From Streptacidiphilus melanogenes (lineage in GTDB: Bacteria > Actinomycetota > Actinomycetes > Streptomycetales > Streptomycetaceae), in the NCBI RefSeq assembly GCF_000787835.1, contig NZ_BBPP01000033.1, positions 1 through 51,517 of the forward strand: a DNA stretch of 51,517 nucleotides, written 5' to 3'. A program made the translations under genes and the position numbers. Positions within the stretch are counted from its first letter, which is position 1, and each line of letters opens with the position of its first letter. Below, one piece after another: positions 20,486-29,161 of the stretch. The notes below the pieces were generated by a model. It saw only the letters and a list, made by a program, of their open reading frames with translations, searched no databases and was not told where the DNA came from.

Positions 20486-21766
20486 ATGGAACGGTTCCGG
20501 GTGATCGGCGGGGCGCGGCTCGCGGGGCGGGTGCGGGTGCCCGGCGCGAAGAACAGCGCGCTCAAGCTGATGGCGGCGACGCTGCTGGCAGAAGGCGAGT
20601 TCAGGATCGGCAACCTGCCGCGCATCCTGGACGTCGAGATCATGGCGGAGCTGCTGCGCCGGATGGGGTGCGAGGTCCGGCTGGAGTGGACCGACGAGTC
20701 CGCCGGAACGGCCTTCGTCACCGTTCCGGGTGAGATCGGCCACGAGGCCGACTACGACCTGGTGCGAAGGTTCCGTGCCTCCATCGCCGTCCTCGGCCCG
20801 CTGCTCGCCCGCTGCGGGCGGGTGCGCGTCGCCCGGCCCGGCGGCGACGCGATCGGCTCGCGCGGGCTGGACATGCACATCGACGGTCTGACCCGGCTCG
20901 GCGCGCGCATCACCACCGAGCACGGCTTCCTGGTCGCCGAGGCCCGTTCCGGCGGCCTCGTCGGCGCGGCGGTGGAGCTGGAGTTCCCGAGCGTCGGCGC
21001 CACGGAGAACATCCTGATGGCCTCGGTCCTGGCCAAGGGCGAGACCGCCATCGACAACGCGGCCCGCGAGCCCGAGATCGTCGACCTGTGCGAGATGCTG
21101 GTCGCGATGGGCGCGAAGATCGACGGCGCGGGCACGTCGACCATCGCGATCCAGGGCGTCGACCGGCTCCTGCCGGTCGCCTACGACACCGTCCCCGACC
21201 GGATCGTGGCCGGGACGTTCGGCGTGGCCGCGGCGATGACCATGGGCGACGTGCGCGTGGACCACGCGCGCGCCGAACACCTGCGCATCGCCCTCGACAA
21301 GCTCGTCGCCGCCGGCGCCCAGGTCAGCGCCGACCCCGAGGGCTTCCGCGTGGTGATGGAGCGTCGCCCGCGCGCGGTGGACGTCGTGACGTTGCCCTAC
21401 CCCGGCTTCGCGACGGACCTCCAGCCCCAGTTCGCCGCGATGAACGCGGTCGCGGAGGGCACCGCGATGATCACCGAGAACATCTTCGAGGCCCGTTTCG
21501 TCTTCCTGCAGGAGCTCGCCCGCCTGGGTGCGGACGTCCGCACCGACGGCCACCACGCGGTGCTGCGCGGCGTCCCGCGCCTGTCCGGCGCACCGGTCGT
21601 CTCCTCCGACGTCCGCGCCGGCGCGGGCCTCGTCCTGGCCGGCCTCGTCGCCGACGGCACGACCCTGGTCTCGGAGATCCACCACATCGACCGGGGCTAC
21701 GCCGGCTTCGAACAGCAACTCCGTGCGCTCGGCGCCCAGATCACCCGCGAGAACGAGTTGCAGTAG
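20486..21766 (+). CDS. murA: UDP-GlcNAc 1-carboxyvinyltransferase with Asp in the active-site loop
   Basis: First committed enzyme of peptidoglycan synthesis: adds enolpyruvate from PEP to UDP-GlcNAc in the cytoplasm. 426 residues, full length, with the two-fold EPSP-synthase-like architecture. The N-terminal motif is [15 protein letters not shown] (Lys/Asn UDP-sugar site). The catalytic loop reads [10 protein letters not shown]: Asp121 stands where most bacteria have the Cys that fosfomycin alkylates. The same Cys-to-Asp change gives intrinsic fosfomycin resistance in Mycobacterium. -10-like TACGAT (20472-20477) lies 8 bases before the ATG with no ribosome site, suggesting a leaderless mRNA. 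A palindromic repeat begins just after the stop. Confidence 0.95.
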   Translation: MERFRVIGGARLAGRVRVPGAKNSALKLMAATLLAEGEFRIGNLPRILDVEIMAELLRRMGCEVRLEWTDESAGTAFVTVPGEIGHEADYDLVRRFRASIAVLGPLLARCGRVRVARPGGDAIGSRGLDMHIDGLTRLGARITTEHGFLVAEARSGGLVGAAVELEFPSVGATENILMASVLAKGETAIDNAAREPEIVDLCEMLVAMGAKIDGAGTSTIAIQGVDRLLPVAYDTVPDRIVAGTFGVAAAMTMGDVRVDHARAEHLRIALDKLVAAGAQVSADPEGFRVVMERRPRAVDVVTLPYPGFATDLQPQFAAMNAVAEGTAMITENIFEARFVFLQELARLGADVRTDGHHAVLRGVPRLSGAPVVSSDVRAGAGLVLAGLVADGTTLVSEIHHIDRGYAGFEQQLRALGAQITRENELQ

Positions 21767-21869
21767 CCCTCAGGGGCGCGAGGAACTGCGCGAGAGACCG
21801 ACCAGCGGATGACCCTGCGCATTCGGCGCTCGACCCGCGTGGTGGCCTGTCGCGCAGTTCCTCGCGCCC
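21767..21869. repeat. Palindromic dispersed element, copy 1
   Basis: Left arm GGGGCGCGAGGAACTGCGCG (from 21773) and right arm CGCGCAGTTCCTCGCGCCC (to 21869) are complementary and enclose a ~55-base centre. The element fills the whole space between the convergent stop codons of murA and the DUF2007-like gene. The same element recurs near 32431 and 40697. It probably folds into a long hairpin and may act as a bidirectional terminator. Confidence 0.9.
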
Positions 21870-22175
21870 TTAAGGGCGCAGCAGCGCCCTCGCGCGTTCC
21901 GCGTCGTCGGCGAAGACCATGACGCGTGGTCCCGCCTTCGTCCCGGCAAGGGTGTAGCGGATGCCCGCCTCGTCCAGCCGGGCGCCGATCGCCAGCGCCG
22001 CGGCGTCGTCGGGCGGGGCGGCCACCGGGACCAGCAGGCCGTAGTCACCCGGCGCCCCCGGCGCCGGATTGCGCTGGACGACCGAATGGCCTTTGCTCCA
22101 CGTCCAGCGCAGGAGCAGGACGAGGACCCCCACCACCAGAAACGGTGCCAGCACCCGCAGGGTGAGCGCGATCAC
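21870..22175 (-). CDS. Small membrane protein with DUF2007-like domain
   Basis: 101-residue protein: an N-terminal membrane helix (TLRVLAPFLVVGVLVLLLRW), then a small alpha/beta domain (DDAAALAIGARLDEAGIRYTL ... VMVFADDAERARALL). The domain resembles the DUF2007 'putative signal-transducing' fold, in which a helix lists residues for an aminoacid-sized ligand pocket. GTG start at 22175, preceded by a GGGGG ribosome site. Function is unknown. It is convergent with murA and divergent from the dehydrogenase gene. Confidence 0.7.
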   Translation of the reverse strand: MIALTLRVLAPFLVVGVLVLLLRWTWSKGHSVVQRNPAPGAPGDYGLLVPVAAPPDDAAALAIGARLDEAGIRYTLAGTKAGPRVMVFADDAERARALLRP

Positions 22176-22305
22176 GCCCCCATTCTGCTTCGGACGGCCG
22201 CGAAGTGTGTAGATTCCTCGCAGGCACGACGCCGTGCGCGGGTGATCCTCGTCGTGCGGCGGGCCACCGGGCCACACCACACGACACGACACGGAGGACA
22301 CCACC

Positions 22306-23160
22306 GTGACCAGCAGCATCGCCGTCGTCGGAGCCGGCCTCATGGGTTCCGGCATCGCCCAGGTCTCGGCCGCAGCCGGCCACGACGTGGTGCTGCGCGA
22401 CGTGACCGACGCCGCCCTGACCCGCGGTCTGAACGGCATCCGCGACAGCTACGCCCGGTTCGTCTCCAAGGGGAAGATGACCCAGGACGAGATGGACGCC
22501 GCCCTCGCGCGGATCACGACCACCACCGACCTGGGCGCTGCTTCCGGCGCCGACATCATCGTCGAGGCCGTGTTCGAGCAGCTGGAGATCAAGGAAGGCG
22601 TCTTCCGCGAGCTCGACAAGATCGCCAAGCCGGGCGCCGTGCTGGCGACCAACACCTCCGCGATCCCGATCACCCGCATCGCCGCCGTGACGGAGCGTCC
22701 GGAGGACGTCGTCGGCGTGCACTTCTTCTCGCCGGTGCCGATGATGCAGCTGGTCGAGCTGGTCCGCGGCTACAAGACCAGCGACGCCGCCCTCGCCACC
22801 GCCCGCGCCTTCGCCGAGAGCGTCGGCAAGACCTGTGTCGTCGTCAACCGCGACGTCGCCGGCTTCGTGACGACCCGCCTGATCACCGCGCTGGTCGTCG
22901 AGGCCGTCAAGCTGTACGAGTCGGGCGTCGCCAGCGCCGAGGACATCGACACCGCCTGCCGCCTCGGCTTCGGCCACGCGATGGGCCCGCTGGCCACCAC
23001 CGACCTGACCGGCGTCGACATCCTGCTGCACGCCGCGCACAACATCTACGAAGAGACCCAGGACACCAAGTTCGCCGCGCCGGAGATCATGGCCCGGATG
23101 GTGACCGCCGGGGATCTCGGCCGCAAGAGCGGCCAGGGCTTCTACAGCTACGAGAAGTAG
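22306..23160 (+). CDS. 3-hydroxybutyryl-CoA dehydrogenase
   Basis: NAD(P)-dependent enzyme interconverting acetoacetyl-CoA and 3-hydroxybutyryl-CoA. 284 residues. Rossmann motif VVGAGLMGSGIAQ, catalytic His in GVHFFSPVPMMQLVEL with its Glu partner, the NTSAIPIT strand, and the C-terminal dimer domain GPLATTDLTGVDILL. This is the stand-alone (FadB2/Hbd) form and not a fused hydratase. GGAGG precedes the GTG. With the thiolase at 39.5 kb it could feed butyryl-CoA, ethylmalonyl-CoA or polyhydroxybutyrate routes. A -10-like TAGATT lies at 22210-22215. Confidence 0.94.
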   Translation: MTSSIAVVGAGLMGSGIAQVSAAAGHDVVLRDVTDAALTRGLNGIRDSYARFVSKGKMTQDEMDAALARITTTTDLGAASGADIIVEAVFEQLEIKEGVFRELDKIAKPGAVLATNTSAIPITRIAAVTERPEDVVGVHFFSPVPMMQLVELVRGYKTSDAALATARAFAESVGKTCVVVNRDVAGFVTTRLITALVVEAVKLYESGVASAEDIDTACRLGFGHAMGPLATTDLTGVDILLHAAHNIYEETQDTKFAAPEIMARMVTAGDLGRKSGQGFYSYEK

Positions 23161-23172
23161 CACCGAATGTGA

Positions 23173-23211
23173 CGTGGCCCCCAGGTGAGTTGGCTCACCT
23201 AGGGGCCCACG
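23173..23211 (+). terminator. Terminator after the dehydrogenase gene
   Basis: CGTGGCCCCCAGGTGAG pairs with CTCACCTAGGGGCCCACG around a 4-base loop, 12 bases past the stop. The stem is 16-17 bp with small mismatches and no T tract. Confidence 0.7.
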
Positions 23212-23379
23212 TGCCATCCGGAGTCCTCGATAATCAAACGAACATCCGCACGGCCACCGGCAAAACGATTCTTCCTTCACCTGGACGGGTGATTTCCTTT
23301 CAGATCTCGCCGTGGCCAGCAACGTACCCGCCTGTCGTTGCGTCAGATGAGAGAAGTAACGCGAGCGAGGGGAGCCCGC

Positions 23380-23712
23380 ATGTTCATTCGCGGTGACCAC
23401 CGTCACCTCGCCGTGGAGGGCGAACTCGACGTCCGCTCCGCGGCGGACGCGCGCACCGCGCTGCACCGGGCCGTCGACGACGGCGTCGGTGACCTCGTGC
23501 TGGAACTGAGCGGCCTCTCCTCCTGGGACGCGACCGGCCTCGGCGTCATCATGGGTACGCACCGGCGCGCCGGGCGGGCCGGACGGCGCCTCGTGCTGCG
23601 CGGCGTCCCGCTGCAGCTGCAGCGGCTGCTCGTGGCCACCAAGCTGCACCGCATCCTGGCGATCGAGAGCTACTACCCCGAGGCCGACCCCATGCCGGTC
23701 TCCATCCCGTAA
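23380..23712 (+). CDS. STAS-domain protein (anti-sigma-factor-antagonist type) lacking the phospho-serine
   Basis: 110-residue single STAS domain (HLAVEGELDVRSAADARTALHRAV ... LVLELSGLSSWDATGLGVIMGTHRRA ... LVLRGVP). In classical antagonists such as SpoIIAA the loop reads DSSGLG and the first Ser is phosphorylated by the kinase/anti-sigma factor. Here it is D50-A51-T52-G53, so the phospho-acceptor is Ala, although Thr52 remains. The ATG at 23380 is chosen for its GAGGGGAG ribosome site; an in-frame upstream ATG at 23338 has none. No anti-sigma kinase is next to it. The neighbouring STAND-like ATPase starts 65 bases downstream. Confidence 0.88.
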   Translation: MFIRGDHRHLAVEGELDVRSAADARTALHRAVDDGVGDLVLELSGLSSWDATGLGVIMGTHRRAGRAGRRLVLRGVPLQLQRLLVATKLHRILAIESYYPEADPMPVSIP

Positions 23713-23777
23713 CGGTCGGCTCCCGCCGTAACGGTCTGGTCTCGACCACTCCCCACCAGTAACTTCCGTGCCGCAGA

Positions 23778-26147
23778 ATGACCCCCGCATCGTGCCCTTC
23801 CGAGGCACGGTCGTACGGGCCGGAAGACGGGCTGGAAGAAGACGTGGGCGACGCCACAGGCCACCACTCCGCTCACACACCCAGTGGCGGCGAGCTGGTA
23901 CTCAGGAACAACACGAGCGGAGCGGTCGTCAGTACCGTTCCCGAACCGAACCATGCCCAGGCGGCCGGCGGCGACCGCCGTGCCGACGGCAGCGCCCGTA
24001 CCGGCGAGCTCGTCGTCGGCCACCTGCTGCTGACCGTCAACGGCCCCGAGGGTTCCACCCCGGACCCGCTGCCGGAGGAGCGTCGCCCCGCCGCGCCGGC
24101 CGCGCCGGCCGCGCCGGCCGCCCCGACGAGCAGCGCCCGGTACGTCCTATCCGGCCTGCTCGAGCGCGAGGAGCAGTGCGCGCGGCTGCGCGAGCTGCTC
24201 GGCCAGGGCCGCTCGGTGCGGCTCACCGGCCCGCACGGCTCCGGCCGCACCGCCGTCCTGGACGCCGTGGCCGCCTCCTGCGCCGCGCTGACGCCGGGCG
24301 GCGTCGTCCGGCTGAGCGCCCACCACAAGCCCCTCGGAGACGTGCTCCAGGCCCTCTACGAGGGACTCGGCGGCGCACCCGGCCACCGGCCCTCCCGGCG
24401 TGAGCTGCCCGCCCTGCTCGCGGGCGTGCAGGCCATCGTCATCGTCGACGACGTCGACTTCGGCGGCGAGGCCCTCGACGACCTGCTCGGCGCCGCACCC
24501 GACTGCGCCTATCTGATCGCCGCCACGCCGGAGACGCAGGCGCCCTCCGTCGGCGCGCCGATCGAGGAGTCGCGCCTAGGCGGGATGACCCGGGCCGGCA
24601 GCCTCGCGCTGCTCGCCAAGCTGGCCGGACGCTCGCTCGACGAGAGCGAGCGCGCCTGGGCCGTGGACCTGTGGTTCGAGTCCGAGGGCCTGCCGCTGCG
24701 CTTCGTCCAGGCCGCGGCGCTGCTGCGCCACCGCGAGGTGGCGATCGACGCCCTCGCCGGCGGACTGGTCGAGCCGGACGAGGACCCGGTGCCGCTGCCG
24801 ACCGTCGCCGAGAGCGCGGCCCCGGCCGTCCGCATCGCCCGCGGGCTCGGCGAGCCCGCGCGGCGCGTCCTGGAGCTCGCCTCGGCGCTCGGCGGAGAGA
24901 TCCCCACCCCGCCGCACCTGCCCGCGCTCGTCGACGTCGGCCACGGGGAGGCCGCACTGGAGGAGCTGGTCGAGGCGGGCCTCGCCGAGCCGACCCCCGG
25001 GAGCACGCACCGCCTCGTCGAGGGCACCGCGCCGCTGCTCGCGGAGGACTGGCCGGCCGTCGGCCTCGCCGACGCCGCACAGCACTTCACCTGGTGGACC
25101 GGCCACGCCTCGGTGACGGAGGCCCAGATCGCCGCCGAGGCCGAGGTTCTGCTGGCGGTCCTGCGGACCGACCAGGAAGCCGGCCGGCACGAGCAGGTCG
25201 TCCTCCTCGCCCGCGCCTGCGCACCCTCGTTCGCGCTCGCCCAGCGCTGGGGCGCGTGGGAGCGCGCCCTGCGGTACGGCCTGGAGTCCGCGCGGGCGAC
25301 CGAGTCGGTCGCGCAGGAGGCGTGGTTCCACCACGAGCTCGGGGTGCTCACCTTCTGCGCCGGAGCGTACGACCGCTCGCGCGCCGAGCTGGAGGCGTCC
25401 GTGGCGCTGCGGGGCGCCCTCGCGGACACGCGCGGCACCGCCAACGGCCGACACGTGCTCGAACTGCTGGACCAGGCGCTGGTCCTCTCCGGTGCGACCG
25501 CGCTCACCGCGGCCCGCGGGCGCGAGGAGCGCCTGCGGCGTTTCGCGCCGTTCACGACGCTGCGCAACGCCTCCCGCTCTGCCGTCGCGTCCGCGCGCCC
25601 GAGCCCGCGTCCGATGGGCCGGCACGCGCTCGACATCCAGAACCAGCCCGCCACGCGGCGCCAACTGGCGCTGGCCGCAGGCGCGGTGGTCCTGATGGGC
25701 ATTCTCGGCGCGGGCGTCGCGGTGGCCGTCACCTCCTTCGGTGACTCCACCCCGCCGTCCGGCACCCCCGTCGTCCCCGCCGACACGCCGGCCACGACGG
25801 CTCCGGCCTTCCCGTCCACGGCGGACTCCCCGACGGACTCCACCTCCCCGTCCGCCTCGGCCTCCGCCACCGGCAGCGCGTCGGCCTCGCCGTCCGCCTC
25901 CGGTGCACCGTCGGCCAACGACGGTCACACCGGCGGACAGCCGAATCCCGGCACCTCCTCGACGCCCCCGACGCCGACTCCCTCGCGGCCGGGCCGAACG
26001 AGCACCCCGACGAGCACCCCGAGCTCGCCGACGAAGTCACCTACGTCCACTCCGTCCAGCACGCCCACGGTCACGCCGACCCCGACGCCGACGGACACCG
26101 CGACCGCCCCGGCGACCACCCAGGACACGACCGGTCCGATGGGCTGA
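23778..26147 (+). CDS. Membrane-anchored STAND-like ATPase with Ser/Thr/Pro-rich extracytoplasmic tail
   Basis: 789-residue protein of unknown role. Layout: a disordered N-terminus (1-115, with an Ala-Pro run AAPAAPAAPAAP), an NB-ARC/LuxR-type P-loop ATPase domain (about 120-330) with Walker A-like GPHGSGRT (residues 151-158; Arg157 replaces the usual Lys) and Walker B IVIVDDVDF (D224-D225), a winged-helix-like and helical TPR-like region (350-600), one membrane helix (about 630-654, LALAAGAVVLMGILGAGVAVAV), then ~135 residues of Ser/Thr/Pro repeats outside the cell. No ribosome site is seen at ATG 23778; a GTG at 23844 after GGAAGAAG is an alternative start. It is probably linked with the preceding STAS gene. 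Confidence 0.8.
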   Translation: MTPASCPSEARSYGPEDGLEEDVGDATGHHSAHTPSGGELVLRNNTSGAVVSTVPEPNHAQAAGGDRRADGSARTGELVVGHLLLTVNGPEGSTPDPLPEERRPAAPAAPAAPAAPTSSARYVLSGLLEREEQCARLRELLGQGRSVRLTGPHGSGRTAVLDAVAASCAALTPGGVVRLSAHHKPLGDVLQALYEGLGGAPGHRPSRRELPALLAGVQAIVIVDDVDFGGEALDDLLGAAPDCAYLIAATPETQAPSVGAPIEESRLGGMTRAGSLALLAKLAGRSLDESERAWAVDLWFESEGLPLRFVQAAALLRHREVAIDALAGGLVEPDEDPVPLPTVAESAAPAVRIARGLGEPARRVLELASALGGEIPTPPHLPALVDVGHGEAALEELVEAGLAEPTPGSTHRLVEGTAPLLAEDWPAVGLADAAQHFTWWTGHASVTEAQIAAEAEVLLAVLRTDQEAGRHEQVVLLARACAPSFALAQRWGAWERALRYGLESARATESVAQEAWFHHELGVLTFCAGAYDRSRAELEASVALRGALADTRGTANGRHVLELLDQALVLSGATALTAARGREERLRRFAPFTTLRNASRSAVASARPSPRPMGRHALDIQNQPATRRQLALAAGAVVLMGILGAGVAVAVTSFGDSTPPSGTPVVPADTPATTAPAFPSTADSPTDSTSPSASASATGSASASPSASGAPSANDGHTGGQPNPGTSSTPPTPTPSRPGRTSTPTSTPSSPTKSPTSTPSSTPTVTPTPTPTDTATAPATTQDTTGPMG

Positions 26148-26180
26148 TCGCGCCCCCGGCAGGCGGCAACGAGCCCTTGG

Positions 26181-26840
26181 CTAGAACAGCTTGAGCTTGT
26201 CGTCCTCGATGCCGCGAAGGCCGTCGTAGTCGAGAACCACGCAGTCGATGCCGCGGTCCGCAGCCAGGACCCGGGCCTGGGGCTTGATCTGCTGGGCGGC
26301 GAAGACGCCCTTCACCGGTGCCAGCAGGGGGTCGCGGTTCAGCAGTTCCAGGTACCTGGTCAGCTGTTCGACGCCGTCGATCTCGCCGCGGCGCTTGATC
26401 TCGACCGCGACCGTCGCGCCCTCCGCGTTGCGGCAGAGGATGTCGACGGGGCCGATGGCCGTCATGTACTCGCGGCGGATCAGGCTCCAGCCCTCGCCGA
26501 GGACCTCCATGCGATCCGCCAGCAGTTCCTGGAGATGCGCCTCGACGCCGTCCTTGATCAAACCGGGGTCGACACCGAGTTCGTGGGTGGAGTCGAGCAT
26601 CACTTCTTCGAGCGTAATGATCAACTTCTCGCCAGCCTTGTTCTCCACTGTCCAGCGTCCGTCCTCCTCTTTCAGGGAGCACGGCGGTGACATCCAGTTG
26701 AGCGGCTTGTAGGCGCGGTCGTCGGAGTGCACGGCGACACTCCCGTCCGACTTCACCAGGATGAGCCGAGGGGCGGACGGCAGGTGGGCGGTGAGCCGGC
26801 CTGCGTAGTCGACAGAACAGCGGGCAATGACGAGACGCAC
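26181..26840 (-). CDS. nucS: NucS/EndoMS mismatch endonuclease
   Basis: Non-canonical mismatch-repair nuclease that replaces MutS/MutL in many actinobacteria and cuts both strands at G-T, G-G and T-T mismatches. 219 residues. The N-terminal DNA-binding/dimerisation domain starts [16 protein letters not shown]. The C-terminal RecB-like nuclease has GPVDILCRN and [21 protein letters not shown] (catalytic Asp, Glu, Lys). It ends in DKLKLF, a typical sliding-clamp-binding tail. GTG start; TAGCGT (26854-26849) lies 8 bases before it and no ribosome site is seen, so probably leaderless. Confidence 0.95.
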   Translation of the reverse strand: MRLVIARCSVDYAGRLTAHLPSAPRLILVKSDGSVAVHSDDRAYKPLNWMSPPCSLKEEDGRWTVENKAGEKLIITLEEVMLDSTHELGVDPGLIKDGVEAHLQELLADRMEVLGEGWSLIRREYMTAIGPVDILCRNAEGATVAVEIKRRGEIDGVEQLTRYLELLNRDPLLAPVKGVFAAQQIKPQARVLAADRGIDCVVLDYDGLRGIEDDKLKLF

Positions 26841-27201
26841 GGCCGACCACGCTAGCCCACGGAGGCCATTCGAAGCGATTCCACAGGAAGACGGGCTTTC
26901 CGGTGGTAAGCGGAAACCGGATGCCGCACGGTGGCGTTGTCACTCACAGGAACCGCCGACCACTCAGCGCAGTGGAATGGTGACTGTCAGATCATCTTCG
27001 ACTCTGGCTTGATCCATTCGTTGCGCTCTGGTGCCACTGCTTATGGAGGCTTACGGTGTGTCACGGCCACTCAGGGTAGGGAGATTGCCACATTCCGCTC
27101 CCTGTCCGGCCGTTCCCTGGGACGCTGGTAGCGGTGCCACCGTTCCGCTCTGCACCACCCCCTGGGGGAGCCGCCCCGGGGGCCCTGCGAGAGGAGAACC
27201 C
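26841..27201. other. Divergent intergenic region between nucS and the next gene
   Basis: This 361-base space holds the nucS -10 element near its left end and the GAGGAG ribosome site (27191-27196) at the right. Its middle (about 26930-27060) is less GC-rich than the surroundings and includes a short open frame on the plus strand (26931-27131) with no codon bias or ribosome site. I do not call a gene there. Confidence 0.5.
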
Positions 27202-27594
27202 ATGTCGCTCGACGTCTCACCGGCCCTGCTTGAGAAGGCCGAACGAGGCGAGGTCGACGAGCGGGAATTCGTCGACTGCGTCCGCACCTCCCTGCCCTAT
27301 GCCTGGGACCTGATCAGCTCGCTGGCGCTCCAGCGGGAGGTCGACGGCGGTGAGTTCGCCGACAACCAGGTCCCCCCGCCGTCCGAGAAGGAGCGCGGAC
27401 AACTGCTGCGCGCCCTGGCGAGCGACGCCATCAGGGGTTCTCTGGAACGGCACTTCGGGGTGCGGCTCGCTTTCCAGAACTGCCATCGGGTCGCGGTCTT
27501 CTCCCCGGGGCCCGAGTCCGAGGCCCGCTATGCCGCGTTCACGTCCGTGCGGGCTCAGCTGCTCAACCAGTCACCCGAGTTCCGCGACTGCTGA
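27202..27594 (+). CDS. Uncharacterised actinobacterial protein (SCO5389-like)
   Basis: 130-residue soluble protein starting MSLDVSPALLEKAERGEVDEREFVDCVRTSLPYAW. It is acidic and mostly helical by appearance, with no membrane segment and no known catalytic motif. ATG 27202 has GAGGAG 5 bases upstream. A homologue follows nucS in Streptomyces coelicolor from memory, so the pair may be functionally related, but nothing in the sequence reveals a role. Confidence 0.8.
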   Translation: MSLDVSPALLEKAERGEVDEREFVDCVRTSLPYAWDLISSLALQREVDGGEFADNQVPPPSEKERGQLLRALASDAIRGSLERHFGVRLAFQNCHRVAVFSPGPESEARYAAFTSVRAQLLNQSPEFRDC

Positions 27595-27596
27595 CC

Positions 27597-27651
27597 GGCT
27601 CGAATCCGGCACGATCCTGACTCGAACGCGGCTCGAACCCGGCTCGATCCC
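27597..27651. repeat. Degenerate short tandem repeat
   Basis: GGCTCGAATCC, GGCACGATCC, GGCTCGAACCC and GGCTCGATCCC follow one another with small spacers in the 72-base gap between two convergent genes. It could be a slippage product. Confidence 0.5.
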
Positions 27652-27666
27652 GCGCACGGTCTGCGC

Positions 27667-28920
27667 TCAATCCTGCGGCAGCTGGGGGAGGACTTCCGCA
27701 CCCAGTCGAGCGATGTTGGCCACCGTCTCGGCCCGGTCGCCGGAGCCCTCCACCAGCAGGGCGAAGCGGCGGATGCCCGTGCGCTCGTGCGTGGCGAGCA
27801 GCCGGTCGGCACAGAGCCTGGGGGTGCCCACGGCGTGCAGGTCGCAGAGCAACTCGGTGTACTGCTCCGGATCGCGCATCCGGCGCTCGCGTCCGTCCAC
27901 CGTGCGGTGTGCGCCGAGGCCGAACCGCAGGAAGTCCGGCATGGCCCGCAACAGACGGGAGCGCGCGTCGGCCGTCCGGTCGGCGACCTGGGCCACGCCG
28001 GCGGCGACATGTTCCGCCTCGATCCGGGCCACCTGGTCCGGCGTGCGGCCGGCCTCCAGTGCGGCGGCACGGTAGGCGGCCACCATCTCGGCCTTGTCCT
28101 CGTCGCCCGAGTGCATGCCGAGCAGCATCGGCAGGCCCTGCTGCGCGGCCAGGCGCACGGTGCCGAGCGACGTGCAGGCGACCACCACGGGCGGCCCCCC
28201 GGCCGTCCGTGCGCCGCTCAGGACCGCAGTCGGGGACGGTGCGGAGGCCTCCGCGAAGGCGTGCTGGGCCGGGCCCGACTGACGGTCCGTCCGCGTCGCC
28301 CCTCCCGTCTGGCGGCCGGTGCGATGCGTCGGGAAGGGCTGCTCCGTCGCCCGCGGCACGACGGCGACCTCGGGAAAGTCGTAGCGGGGGCCGGACGCCC
28401 CCACCCGGGAGGACCGCAGCCAGCGCAGCAGCAGATCCAGTGACTCGGGGAAGCCCTGCTCGTACGCCTCCGCGCCACCCCCGAAGACGGCGAGATCCAC
28501 CCACGGGCCGCCGCGCCCCACGCCCAGCGTGAACCGCCCGCCCGAGGTGAGGTGCAGCAGCGCGGCCTGCTCGCCGAGGCGCACCGGATGGTGCGTCGGC
28601 AGCACGCTCACCGCCGTGCCGATGCGCACCCGGCGGGTGCGGCCGAGCAGCAGCCCCGCCAGCGTCGCCGCGTCGGGGCAGACGCCGTAGGGCACGAAGT
28701 GGTGCTCGGCCAGCCAGACGCTGTCCAGGCCCGCCTGCTCGGCGGCCACGGCGGCGGAGACGGTGCGCTCCAGCGCCTCGGCGTGGCCCTGCCCGGGGAA
28801 CTGGGCGGAGAGCAGGAAGACTCCGGTGCTGAGCCCGCCCGGAACCCGCCGCGCGCTGCGCTGCCGGGGCAGCTTGTACGGCGCGAGGGTGGGCGCGGTG
28901 CTGGCGTGCACGGCGGACAT
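27667..28920 (-). CDS. LLM-class flavin-dependent oxidoreductase
   Basis: 417-residue bacterial-luciferase-like monooxygenase (TIM barrel using FMNH2 or F420). Family features: GLDSVWLAEHHF, TRRVRIGTAVSVLPTHHPVRLGEQAALL, HLTSGGRFTLGVGRGGP, and a C-terminal PVVVACTSLGTVRLAAQQGLPML. AAGGAG precedes the ATG. The insertion with PTHRTGRQTGGATRTDRQSGP (about 197-218) looks disordered and is not part of the barrel. The substrate is unknown. Confidence 0.9.
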   Translation of the reverse strand: MSAVHASTAPTLAPYKLPRQRSARRVPGGLSTGVFLLSAQFPGQGHAEALERTVSAAVAAEQAGLDSVWLAEHHFVPYGVCPDAATLAGLLLGRTRRVRIGTAVSVLPTHHPVRLGEQAALLHLTSGGRFTLGVGRGGPWVDLAVFGGGAEAYEQGFPESLDLLLRWLRSSRVGASGPRYDFPEVAVVPRATEQPFPTHRTGRQTGGATRTDRQSGPAQHAFAEASAPSPTAVLSGARTAGGPPVVVACTSLGTVRLAAQQGLPMLLGMHSGDEDKAEMVAAYRAAALEAGRTPDQVARIEAEHVAAGVAQVADRTADARSRLLRAMPDFLRFGLGAHRTVDGRERRMRDPEQYTELLCDLHAVGTPRLCADRLLATHERTGIRRFALLVEGSGDRAETVANIARLGAEVLPQLPQD

Positions 28921-29161
28921 GGAATCAACTCCTTGGCCCCGCGGGGAACTTCGATCCCGCGACTACCACAGGAGTAACGCACGTCATGTGCCAACGGCAC
29001 AGCGGAATCCCGGCTTCGACGTGATAACGGGTGGAATTGCCCTTCAGCCCTGGCAGGATCCGGGCCGCTGTGGTAAAAGCCACCCCCGGCGCGTTCGGAA
29101 GCCCGCACAACCCACTCCACTACCCTTGAGAGACCAGCATGCCGCCCACCTAGGGGGAATG

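Noticed and set aside
21767-21869. Considered whether the palindromic repeats could be insertion sequences or a CRISPR array
   Set aside because: They have no internal open frame, no target-site duplication that I can see, and are dispersed single units rather than a regularly spaced array.
26931-27131. Small plus-strand frame in the nucS/SCO5389-like gap
   Set aside because: No ribosome site, weak third-position bias and no recognisable domain; not enough to call a gene.
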